Of a DNA stretch of 49,114 nt, positions 42,101 through 49,114 are shown in pieces. Origin of the DNA: Pedobacter sp. Leaf216 (lineage in GTDB: Bacteria; Bacteroidota; Bacteroidia; Sphingobacteriales; Sphingobacteriaceae); the NCBI RefSeq assembly GCF_001421515.1, contig NZ_LMKM01000019.1, forward strand, positions 1 through 49,114, read 5' to 3'. Below the pieces are notes generated by a model. The model ran no database searches. It saw only the letters and a list, made by a program, of their open reading frames with translations, and was not told the origin of the DNA. Position 1 is the first letter of the stretch. Every line of letters starts with the position of its first letter. The position numbers and the translations under genes are program-made.

Positions 42101-44972
42101 CGTAATCGTATATGGTATCGATTCACTGATCGGATGGGAATCAGGCGAAAACCAGATCTATGTACCAAAAAGCACCTATACAGGGCCTGCAGGTTTATTT
42201 AGAATTATAAACAGACATGGATTAAATGCCATTGCAACCTTGGCCCACCCCAACACAACCGATTACAACAACATCTCTGCAACTTACGATTTAAGTGCCG
42301 ATAGTGCCATAGTAGGATCAGCTTTAGAAAGCGGCCCCGCCTTTTCTACAAATGTAACCTATTCCGATCCTGCCAGCTCAATGAGTTATTTAAGTTACTA
42401 TAACCGCATGCTCGCCAAAGGGTATCACCTGGGTGCAACCATCGACCACGATAACCACAATTTAACCTTTGGTAAACATACCCGTGCCCGTTTAGTGGTA
42501 TTGGCCCCTGCCCTTACCGAAAATGATTTATTGGATGCCATTAAAAAAATGCGGTTTTATGCCTCAGAAGATTCGGCTGCCAAAGTAATTTTTACCATTA
42601 ACAAACAGCCCGTAGGCAGCATATTTAAAACAGCCGGAGCACCGCAGATTTCGGTAAGTTCCATTACAACCAGTGCCATAGCGAGTATTAAAATTTTATT
42701 CGGCACACCAGGAAGCGGCACCAACCCGGTTGAGTTAACAACAAGCGCAACACCAGGTTTAACCTATACCGATAATGGATTGGCAAATTTAGCCACAGGG
42801 TATTATTATGCCGATATTTTAGAAACAGATGGCAGCCGCATCATTACATCACCCATTTGGTATACACGGGATGATGCCACGGTAAAAAAAGACCAGAACA
42901 TCACTTTCACAGCAACAAGAACCGCTACCTATGGCGATCCCGACCTGGTTGCAGGTGCCACAAGCGATAACAACACCATCAATATCGAATATACCAGTAG
43001 TGATACCAATATTGCCACCATCAGCAATAACGACATCCATATTGTTAAAGCAGGTACCGTTACCATTACCGCCAATCAGGCTGGCGATACTTTTTTTAAT
43101 CCCGCAGTTGCTAAACAACAGCTATTAACCATTGCGCCAAAAACCATTGCCGTAAAAGCCGATGCCAAAACCAAGGTAGAAGCAACAACCGAACCTGCAT
43201 TAACATACGTATCTGCTCCGGCCTTAATCGGCACCGATGTTTTTACAGGCAGCTTAACCCGCTTGCCGGGCGAAACCGCTGGCGATTATGCCATTCAACA
43301 AGGCACATTGGCTTTAAATACCAACTACACCATTAATTACACGCCAGCAAACCTCCGTATTTATCCAAAACCTGTTGCTGCAATAAGCGGCAACATCGCT
43401 GTGCCAGTAAATACAATAGCCCCTGTAATAACCTTTACAGCAACTACAGGCAATGCCCCTTTTACCTTTACATACAACATTAATGGCGGCGCAAACCAAA
43501 CCCTAACCACAAACACCAATACAGCCACGGTAAATGTGCCAACAAATGTGGTGGGTACCTTTGTATATACCGTTACCAGCATTACCGATGCTTACAGTAC
43601 ACAGGCACAAAATGTTTCAACAACAGTTAAAATTAACCCGATTCCGGTAGCCAGTATTTCGGGCACTACCGCATTGTGCTTAAACGGTACCGCACCAAAC
43701 ATTACATTTACAGGCGGTAACGGCACAGGGCCTTACGTATTTACCTATAACATTAATGGCGGGGCAAATAAAACCATCAGCACTACAGGTACCAATACCA
43801 CAGTAACGGTATCGGCACCAGCCAACGTTGCGGGCACCTTTAATTACAACCTCGTAAGTGTTGCCGATGTAAATGCAGCCCAAAACCAAAGTGGTACAGC
43901 TACCGTAACCGTACGCACACTGGCAACCGCAAGCATTGCAGGCACTACAGCAGTACCAAACCTGGCACCCGCACCAACCATTACCTTTACCGGAGCCAAC
44001 GGAACCGCACCATACACCTTTACCTACAACATTAATAATGGTACAAACCGAACAGTAACCTCTACCGGTAATACTGCAACCGTTACAGCACCTACAACAA
44101 CAGTGGGTACATTTACTTATAACTTAGTAAGCGTGGCCGATGTAAACTGTAGCCAGCCACAAACCGGTACCGCAACAGTATTAATCCGCCCTTTACCAGT
44201 GGCAACCATATCTGGCAGCACATCCGTATGTAATTTTGGCAATACCCCAAACATCACCTTTACAGGCGCAGTAGGTACAGCACCTTACACTTTTACCTAC
44301 GCCATTAACGGAGGTGCTAACCGTACAGTAACCACAAACACAACCATTGCTACCCTTAGCGTGCCCACCAATACTACAGGCACCTTTACTTATACATTGG
44401 TAAGCGTGGCCGATGCTTATGCCAGCCAGTTACAAACCGGAACAGCAACAGTAACCGTAAATGCTTTACCAGTGGTTTCCATCAGCAGCAATAAAGGATT
44501 ATCAATTTCCAAAGGAGATGCCATCATTTTAACAGCAACAGGCGGTACGCAGTACAGCTGGTCGGGCTCAGAAATCATCAGCGGACAAAGCACTTCAGCA
44601 TTAACCATCCGCCCGAAACAAAGTGGATCGTACAGGGTAACCGTTACCAATGCAAGCGGTTGTGTGAGCGATCAAACCATTGCGGTTACCGTAATAGATG
44701 ATTATAAACTGGAAGCCAGTACCGTAGTTACCCCTAATGGAGATGGATACAACGATAAGTTTATTGTGAAAAACATCGATTATTACCCAAACAATACCTT
44801 AAAAATATTCGATAAGGCCGGCCGGATGCTGTACACCAAACACACTTATGCCAACGATTGGGACGGAACCATAAATGGTAGTCCGTTAAGCGAAGGCACC
44901 TACTATTACATTATTGATTTAGGTAATGGTATCGGCAATTTTAAAGGTTACATCAACATCATTAGAGACTAA
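39198..44972 (+). CDS. Giant T9SS-exported PHP-domain (CehA/McbA-like) metallohydrolase
   Basis: 1924 residues. Signal peptide 1-20 (ending RLLAQ). A beta-sandwich and Ig-like region follows to about 450, then a lamin-tail-like domain (about 457-590, SQYYEGASVNKWIELTNLT). Two fibronectin-like repeats lead to a PHP hydrolase domain (about 880-1180) with metal-binding His887/His889 (NLHSHSSYSDG), Glu924/His925/His927 (SEHNH), His1017 (LAHPN) and Asp1083/His1084 (TIDHDNH). An MBG-type domain (about 1310-1385) and four repeats of about 91 residues (from about 1390, each with ISG...ITFTG...PYTFTYNINGG) follow. The last 85 residues are the gliding-motility-associated type B T9SS sorting signal (VVTPNGDGYNDKF, DWDGTINGSPLSEGTYYYI). 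Probably a cell-surface or secreted phosphoesterase. Confidence 0.9.
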   Translation: MKKLLLFSLLFLITGRLLAQVTLGISPYVETFDGIGTALPAGFSTRVNATATALGTISPFTNTATAWNNGTGAFKNFASATAGATATPVAQTAATDRALGLRQTAALGDGSGAFVFQLANTTGKTGFKLSFNLQSVDATSPRTATWRIDYGIGAAPSTFTAATTTGTLTTGNNLFTNNVVNVDFGNALDNNANTIWIRIVSLNTTTGSGNRPSTAIDNFNLSFISGGGSATPALAASPTSLAFGNQSIATNSTAQSFTLSGSNTTASTNVTTTSPFTISKDNSTFSTAIVYSVAEVTAAPTVYVRYSPTVAGPSASNVQITSTGATTINVAVSGTGVAGDVTPPITAATYPKTTTVTTTSVAFANNINEAGATYYVLSLTGGTAPTPAQIKAAQDGSGSAALKSGSFTNTANTDASTTISGLNIGTAYTLYVVAQDNAGNLQNTVATVDATTANPPLVSSPVIISQYYEGASVNKWIELTNLTNAPINTASPQLKLALYNISGDAGNINITGAPSQTVNLNFTIPALGSVLLGNSGNTTEVPYLTQANAILISNTVINFNGNDGVALLDANNNIIDAFGQGVNAKDVSYVRSLNVTAPSPTFIADDWTRTPLATVQNAIDDDDADRLGVHFPPNLPTCAAPTSPATALTFSSVTTGSITATFTKSADANEYLIIRSKSATLSTLPVDGTAYAIGSAFGGGTVINKIVSNTFTDNALSSSTTYNYFIVPLNNLSCTGGPKYLTTNILTAAQTTKTLLPCATPTAQPTNFSVTSSNYNFIQASFTAPNAADEYLVVMSTSNTLTAAPVNQTVYNVGDQLGGGIVVKRGTGTSFIRNGLTQNTNYYFFTYALNSACSGGPLYLTAQPLLGNFKTGILDVNKLNFYYGNLHSHSSYSDGNKDDLTKKPEDDYAFAKTAMNLDFLGISEHNHTQAGMSLANWQPGIDAAKKATTSNFVALHGMEWGVISGGGHVIVYGIDSLIGWESGENQIYVPKSTYTGPAGLFRIINRHGLNAIATLAHPNTTDYNNISATYDLSADSAIVGSALESGPAFSTNVTYSDPASSMSYLSYYNRMLAKGYHLGATIDHDNHNLTFGKHTRARLVVLAPALTENDLLDAIKKMRFYASEDSAAKVIFTINKQPVGSIFKTAGAPQISVSSITTSAIASIKILFGTPGSGTNPVELTTSATPGLTYTDNGLANLATGYYYADILETDGSRIITSPIWYTRDDATVKKDQNITFTATRTATYGDPDLVAGATSDNNTINIEYTSSDTNIATISNNDIHIVKAGTVTITANQAGDTFFNPAVAKQQLLTIAPKTIAVKADAKTKVEATTEPALTYVSAPALIGTDVFTGSLTRLPGETAGDYAIQQGTLALNTNYTINYTPANLRIYPKPVAAISGNIAVPVNTIAPVITFTATTGNAPFTFTYNINGGANQTLTTNTNTATVNVPTNVVGTFVYTVTSITDAYSTQAQNVSTTVKINPIPVASISGTTALCLNGTAPNITFTGGNGTGPYVFTYNINGGANKTISTTGTNTTVTVSAPANVAGTFNYNLVSVADVNAAQNQSGTATVTVRTLATASIAGTTAVPNLAPAPTITFTGANGTAPYTFTYNINNGTNRTVTSTGNTATVTAPTTTVGTFTYNLVSVADVNCSQPQTGTATVLIRPLPVATISGSTSVCNFGNTPNITFTGAVGTAPYTFTYAINGGANRTVTTNTTIATLSVPTNTTGTFTYTLVSVADAYASQLQTGTATVTVNALPVVSISSNKGLSISKGDAIILTATGGTQYSWSGSEIISGQSTSALTIRPKQSGSYRVTVTNASGCVSDQTIAVTVIDDYKLEASTVVTPNGDGYNDKFIVKNIDYYPNNTLKIFDKAGRMLYTKHTYANDWDGTINGSPLSEGTYYYIIDLGNGIGNFKGYINIIRD
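43369..44465 (+). repeat. Four coding tandem repeats of about 275 bp
   Basis: Repeats begin near 43369, 43650, 43920 and 44195 within the T9SS substrate gene. Each encodes about 91 residues with ITFTG, PYTFTYNINGG and GTFTYNLVSV-like strands. Copies are diverged but clearly homologous, and can expand or contract by recombination. Confidence 0.8.
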
Positions 44973-44980
44973 TTACAGAC

Positions 44981-45901
44981 ATGAGAGCAATTACAAAAAA
45001 CATAAAGCAAATGCGTCGCGTAACGTTTCTATTTGCTGCAAGCACATTATTTTTAGGTTCGGTAAAAGCGCAGATCCTTCCACTAAATGCACAATATTTC
45101 CAAAACCGTTACCTCGTTAACCCATCAATGGCCGGTATAAACGAAGGTTTTAACATCAACGGAAGTTTCCGCAAGCAATGGTCTAACATTCCCGGTGCCC
45201 CCATCACACAAAGCGTAACTTTAGATCAGCAGGCAAACAAAGTAGGCTGGGGAATAAACATTTACAACGAGAAATCGGGCGGTATCCAGCGTACCAAAGC
45301 CGTAGGAACCTTTGCCTACCACCTGCCCTTGAGCAACGAAGACCAGAAATTAAATTTCGGAATCTCTTTTGGTGCAAGTCAGGATAAACTCGATTTAAGC
45401 AGTGTAAGAAACAGCGACATCAACGATCCATCAATTGCCCGTTTTAACGACAGGGGCTATTATCTTGATGGCGATTTCGGAATTTCCTATACATCCAGGG
45501 GATTAACTGTTGAAGGAGCCGTGCCGAATATGCGTTCCGTTTTCAGAAAAGATGATTTAAATTATGCCGACAAGCCTACTTTTTATTCAGCAGTAAGCTA
45601 CAAATTTGCTTTAGGCTCAGGCATCAACGGAATCAGTATCGAACCTAAAGGCGTATTCAGGGGCATTAAAAACTTCGATAACCTATGGGATGCCGGTTTA
45701 AATGCCAACTTTGCCAACGATAAATTATACCTGATGGCGATGTACCACAATACACAAAACGCCACTGTAGGTTTCGGGATGAACTATAAATCTACCCTAT
45801 ATTTCATGGCTTATTACAATACCGCAACCTCTGCAATTAGTGGTTATACCGATGGCGATTTTGAAGTAAACATCAGGGTAAATATTGGTAAGAAACCATA
45901 A
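44981..45901 (+). CDS. PorP/SprF-family type IX secretion membrane protein
   Basis: 306 residues with a signal peptide (about 10-30, FLFAASTLFLGSVKAQ) and a small outer-membrane barrel of the PorP/SprF family: QILPLNAQYFQNRYLVNPSMAG, FRKQWSNIPGAPITQSVTLD, GWGINIYNEKSGGIQRT, LNFGISFGASQDKLDLS and the C-terminal GDFEVNIRVNIGKK. Members of this family work with substrates that carry the type B sorting domain, often as dedicated adjacent pairs. It starts 8 bp after such a substrate, so the pair is one operon. The ATG ten codons on (MRRVTFLF, 45011) is an equally plausible start. A strong terminator follows. Confidence 0.93.
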   Translation: MRAITKNIKQMRRVTFLFAASTLFLGSVKAQILPLNAQYFQNRYLVNPSMAGINEGFNINGSFRKQWSNIPGAPITQSVTLDQQANKVGWGINIYNEKSGGIQRTKAVGTFAYHLPLSNEDQKLNFGISFGASQDKLDLSSVRNSDINDPSIARFNDRGYYLDGDFGISYTSRGLTVEGAVPNMRSVFRKDDLNYADKPTFYSAVSYKFALGSGINGISIEPKGVFRGIKNFDNLWDAGLNANFANDKLYLMAMYHNTQNATVGFGMNYKSTLYFMAYYNTATSAISGYTDGDFEVNIRVNIGKKP

Positions 45902-45930
45902 ATATTCCTCTTACGTCATCCTGGCGTATT

Positions 45931-45970
45931 AAAGCCATCCCGAATCTAATATCGGGATGGCTTTTTGTTT
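45931..45970 (+). terminator. Terminator after the PorP gene
   Basis: AAAGCCATCCCGA (45931-45943) pairs perfectly with TCGGGATGGCTTT (45952-45964), followed by TTGTTTTGG. Confidence 0.88.
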
Positions 45971-46039
45971 TGGATGAGTTTTTACCTTCCGCATTTCCTC
46001 GCTCAATGCCTATAAAAGCTTTTCGTAAATCGGTGATGA

Positions 46040-47460
46040 TACTAGTTGGCCCCTGAGCGTTTTAAATTGCATGAAAGATACTGGACTGAATCCGATAGCT
46101 TATCGGATCAGCATGACGACCTCTTTAAGCGTAGGGCAAACATATTTGTAAAACATAGCGACCGCATTAAGATTCCCGCATGCGCGAGAATGACGGCCGT
46201 GTTAAACTTACTACAAAGATTGCTTCCGCTCGCTCTTCCCCAGCCTCAGCAATGACGGATTTAACACATTCCCTGCATCCCGCTATTTGCTTCTCGCTAT
46301 CTCCTCCCTGCTATCCGGCATAGGAAATGATGGAAGGAGAAAACGTTAAAGCTTTATCGTTACCTTTTCCTCTATCACTACATTAAGGCAGCACACACTT
46401 TCCGCCCCCTTCGGCGGAACTTGTGCTGACGACTAAAAAGCTTTAACGAATTTATCCGACATCAGTTCCAAGCCTTGATTTTTCGTTACCTTTTTATCAA
46501 GAAAAAGGTAAGAGCCCCTCGGTGGCGGCGAACCGAGGCAAGACTGAGCGAAGCGAAAACACAGCAACCGCATTACGATTCCCGCATGCGCGAGAATGAT
46601 GACCGTGTGTTAAAACTAAAAAGATTGCTTCGGCTCGCTCTCCCCAGCCTCGCAATGACGAATTTAACGCATTCCCTGCATCATTCTATTTGCACCTCGC
46701 TATCTCCTCCCTGCAATCCGGCATAGGAAATGATGGAAGGAGAAAACGTTAAAGCTTTATCGTTACCTTTTTCTTTCATCACTGAATTAAGGCAGCAGAC
46801 ACTTTCCGCCCCCTTCGGCGGAACTTGTGCTGACGACCAAAAAGCTTTAACGAATTTATCCGACATCAGTTCCAAGCCTTTCAGTTATGCCTTATTGTTT
46901 GTTGTTTTTATAGGTAGTCATGCTTTCGCTGCGCTCAGGTTTGTTACTTTTGGGCCAAGCCAAAAGTAAAAGCCCTTCGGTGGCTAACCTGTACCGATTT
47001 CATATCGGTAACCGAGGCAAGCCCGAGCGAAGCGACCGCATTACGATTTCAGAATGCGGGAGAATGACGACCGTAATAGGGATTTACAACAAAGATTGCT
47101 TCGGCTCGCTCTCCCCAGCCTCGCAATGACGGATTTAACGCATTACCTGCATCATTCTATTTGCACCTCGCTGTTTGAATTATGCTATCTCCTCCCTGCT
47201 CATCCGGCATAGGAAATGATGGAAGGATAAAACGTTAAAGCTTTATCGTTATCTTTCCTTCCATCGTTGCATTGAGGCAGCACACACTTTCCGCCCCCTT
47301 CGGCGGAACTTGTGCTGACGACCAAAAAGCTTTAACGAATTTATCCGACATCAGTTCCAAGCCTTGATTTTTGGTTACCTTTTTATCAAGAAAAAGGTAA
47401 GAGCCCCCTCGGTGGCGGCTAACCGAGGCAAGACTGAGCGAAGCGAAAATAAAGCGATGG
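46040..47460. repeat. Mosaic hairpin-repeat region 2 (three units)
   Basis: Three units, with AAGCTTTAACG cores near 46440, 46850 and 47330, have the same module order as region 1. The hairpin module alternates: the first and third units carry TTACCTTTTT-ATCAAG-AAAAAGGTAA, the second carries TTACTTTTGG-GCCAAG-CCAAAAGTAA. The second also holds an insert (CAGTTATGCC to CTGCGCTCAGG, about 46882-46940). The gap 45902-47556 contains no gene. Confidence 0.9.
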
Positions 47461-47556
47461 CATTACAACTCCCCATCCCTCACAACCCCACTCTCCTCTT
47501 CAAAAAAAACAAAAAACATCCCCTCTATCCCCCTTCATTTTACTATTTTTACCATT

Positions 47557-48717
47557 ATGCCTAAAATCATTAATTTAGAAGTATTTCAACGTTTCTTCCG
47601 CTCCGGACAAGTGGGCGGTTTCCTATTGCTCATTTGCGTTGCCATCTCCCTACTCATTGCAAATACCGCTTCAAAAGAAAGTTTCGAAGCCTTTTTAGAA
47701 ACCAGATTAGGATTTGACTCCCTTAATTACAGCATCCTCGCCTGGATAAACGACGCCCTAATGGCCATATTCTTCCTCCTTGTCGGCTTAGAAATTAAAC
47801 GCGAACTTATAGAAGGAGAGCTGTCATCCATAAAAAGTGCTGCACTCCCTGTAATTGCCGCCCTGGGCGGAATGCTTGTACCAGCAATTATTTATTCCCT
47901 GTTTAATAAAGGTTACGAAACCGCCGGAGGCTGGGGCATCCCCATGGCTACCGATATCGCCTTTGCCCTCGCTATAATTGCGATGTTAGGTAAAAGCGTG
48001 CCAACCAGTTTAAAAATATTCCTTGCTGCTTTGGCTATTGTGGATGATTTAGGTGCCATTTTAGTCATCGCCATTTTCTATACCAAACAAATTCATTTCG
48101 AGTACCTTGCCATGGCCGGAGGGATCTTAATCTTGTTAAGCCTGATGAATTATTTCGGCGTAAAAAAACTAGTGTTCTACCTTATCCCTGGTGCTTTCCT
48201 TTGGTATTTCATCCACCACTCCGGCATCCATGCCACCATTGCAGGGGTACTACTGGCATTCACTATTCCTACTAACGAAACAGATGTAGAATCGCCATTA
48301 GAAAAACTCGAACATTTTTTAACCACTCCCGTAAACTACATCATTATGCCTGTTTTCGCACTGGCAAACACCAATATCACTTTCCAAAAAGAAATGCTTA
48401 CCGGGCTTGTTTCTCCACTTGGCCTGGGCATTATTATAGGTTTATTTGCAGGTAAAACCATTGGCGTAACCCTTTTTAGTTGGTTAGCCGTAAAATTGAA
48501 ATGGGCCAACCTCCCTACAGGCGCAGGCTGGAAACATGTTTTAGGTTTAGGCATCCTCGCTGGAATCGGTTTCACCATGTCGATTTTTATAGCCCTGCTT
48601 TCTTTTAGTGATTCATTGCATGTTTCGGAAGCGAAGTTTGCCATTTTAACCGCTTCAATCCTTTCGGGAGTAGTGGGTTTTGTGTTTCTGAAATCGGTGA
48701 GGAAGGTTTCACAATAG
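47557..48717 (+). CDS. nhaA: Na+/H+ antiporter NhaA
   Basis: Inner-membrane antiporter that expels Na+ in exchange for two H+, for salt and alkaline tolerance. The 386 residues form about 12 membrane helices, matching E. coli NhaA (388). The functional acidic residues are at the same numbers: Asp133 (MATDIAFA) and Asp163/Asp164 (LAIVDDLGAI). FFLLVGLEIKRELIEGEL and the C-terminal IGFTMSIFIALL are also typical. TATTTTTA (47544-47551), one base off the -7 consensus, ends 5 bp before the ATG, suggesting a near-leaderless message. The gene is a single unit flanked on both sides by the same mosaic repeats. Confidence 0.97.
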   Translation: MPKIINLEVFQRFFRSGQVGGFLLLICVAISLLIANTASKESFEAFLETRLGFDSLNYSILAWINDALMAIFFLLVGLEIKRELIEGELSSIKSAALPVIAALGGMLVPAIIYSLFNKGYETAGGWGIPMATDIAFALAIIAMLGKSVPTSLKIFLAALAIVDDLGAILVIAIFYTKQIHFEYLAMAGGILILLSLMNYFGVKKLVFYLIPGAFLWYFIHHSGIHATIAGVLLAFTIPTNETDVESPLEKLEHFLTTPVNYIIMPVFALANTNITFQKEMLTGLVSPLGLGIIIGLFAGKTIGVTLFSWLAVKLKWANLPTGAGWKHVLGLGILAGIGFTMSIFIALLSFSDSLHVSEAKFAILTASILSGVVGFVFLKSVRKVSQ

Positions 48718-48720
48718 TAT

Positions 48721-49114
48721 GGCGGCTGATCTTTACCGATTTTATGCGGCGAACCGAGGCAAGCCCGAGCGGAGCGAAAACAGCAACCGCATTACGATTC
48801 CCGCATGCGTGAGAATGACGACAGTATTAGAAACTTACTAAAAAGATTGCTTCAGCTCGCTCATTCCCTGCCTCGCAATGACGAATTTAGCGTATTCCCT
48901 GCACCTCGCTATTTGAACCTCGCTATCTCCTCCCTGCTCATCCGGCATAGGAAATGATGGAAGGAGAAAACGTTAAAGCTTTATCATTACCTTTCCCTCC
49001 ATCGCTGCATTAAGGCAGCACACACTTTCCGCCCCCTTCGGCGGAACTTGTGCTGGCGACCAAAAAGCTTTAACGAATTTATCCGACATCAGTTCCAAGC
49101 CTTTCAGTTATGCC
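48721..49114. repeat. Mosaic hairpin-repeat region 3 (one unit, cut by window end)
   Basis: Starts about 5 bp after the nhaA stop with the AACCGAGGCAAGCCCGAGCG module, then CCCGCATGCGTGAGAATGACG, ATTGCTTCAGCTCGC, GGCATAGGAAATGATGGAAGG, the GTTAAAGCTTTA core, CCGCCCCCTTCGGCGG and AAAAGCTTTAACGAATTTATC. The window ends in CAGTTATGCC, the same insert as in the second unit of region 2. Confidence 0.9.

Noticed and set aside
39194..44650. Long minus-strand reading frames opposite the T9SS substrate gene
   Set aside because: They mirror the Thr/Ala/Gly-rich coding strand, overlap a well-supported gene with recognisable domains, and show no motifs of their own.

Overview
The window looks like chromosomal DNA of a Bacteroidota bacterium, most likely Sphingobacteriaceae (Pedobacter-like). 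The reasons are a single-chain PurL with fused glutaminase domain, a type III glutamine synthetase, a Bacteroidota TonB, a type IX secretion (T9SS) substrate with its PorP/SprF partner, AT-rich spacers, few Shine-Dalgarno motifs and many TAnnTTTG -7 promoter boxes. The genus is an inference from remembered family resemblance.

Layout. 1-310: tail of an ISL3-type transposase and a minus-strand tRNA-His with promoter and terminator. 0.5-5.75 kb: rnhA converging on a minus-strand block (fbp, a YfcE-like phosphodiesterase, a serine hydrolase, trmN, a YaeR-like VOC protein). 6-9.7 kb: purL. 10.1-11.3 kb: tonB and a small secreted protein. 11.5-15.6 kb: glnN and purM around a threefold 163-bp tandem repeat. 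15.7-21.3 kb: small proteins, a NeuD/PglD-like acyltransferase, and an Oar-type TonB-dependent receptor followed by a lipoprotein. 22-26.3 kb: lpdA, an MBL hydrolase overlapping a GNAT gene, a small conserved protein and ferritin. 26.3-27 kb: a gene-free gap with a strong minus-strand promoter and hairpins, a candidate small RNA or tiny leaderless peptide. 27-30.5 kb: circularly permuted ATP-grasp / alpha-E / transglutaminase operon, a conserved trio of unknown product. 30.6-31.9 kb: a MutS-like ATPase split by a -1 frameshift at a T6 run. 32-36.4 kb: asnS, a TTTAGGG microsatellite, a nested inverted repeat, an FMN-binding glutamate-synthase-like gene behind a YefM-YoeB module. 36.5-37.1 kb: YciO-type protein. 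37.1-39.2 kb: mosaic repeats. 39.2-45.9 kb: a giant T9SS-exported PHP hydrolase with its PorP/SprF partner. 46-49.1 kb: nhaA flanked on both sides by the same mosaic repeats.

How the genes fit together. Most are housekeeping: purine synthesis (purL, purM), nitrogen assimilation (glnN), gluconeogenesis (fbp), lipoamide redox (lpdA), translation (asnS, tRNA-His, trmN) and iron storage. The envelope set (TonB, TonB-dependent receptor plus lipoprotein, T9SS substrate plus PorP) fits a polymer-degrading surface lifestyle. The least understood parts are the ATP-grasp/alpha-E/transglutaminase operon, the exported PHP enzyme, the receptor's partner lipoprotein, and the spacers filled with families of hairpin-forming repeats, several showing compensatory stem changes between copies.
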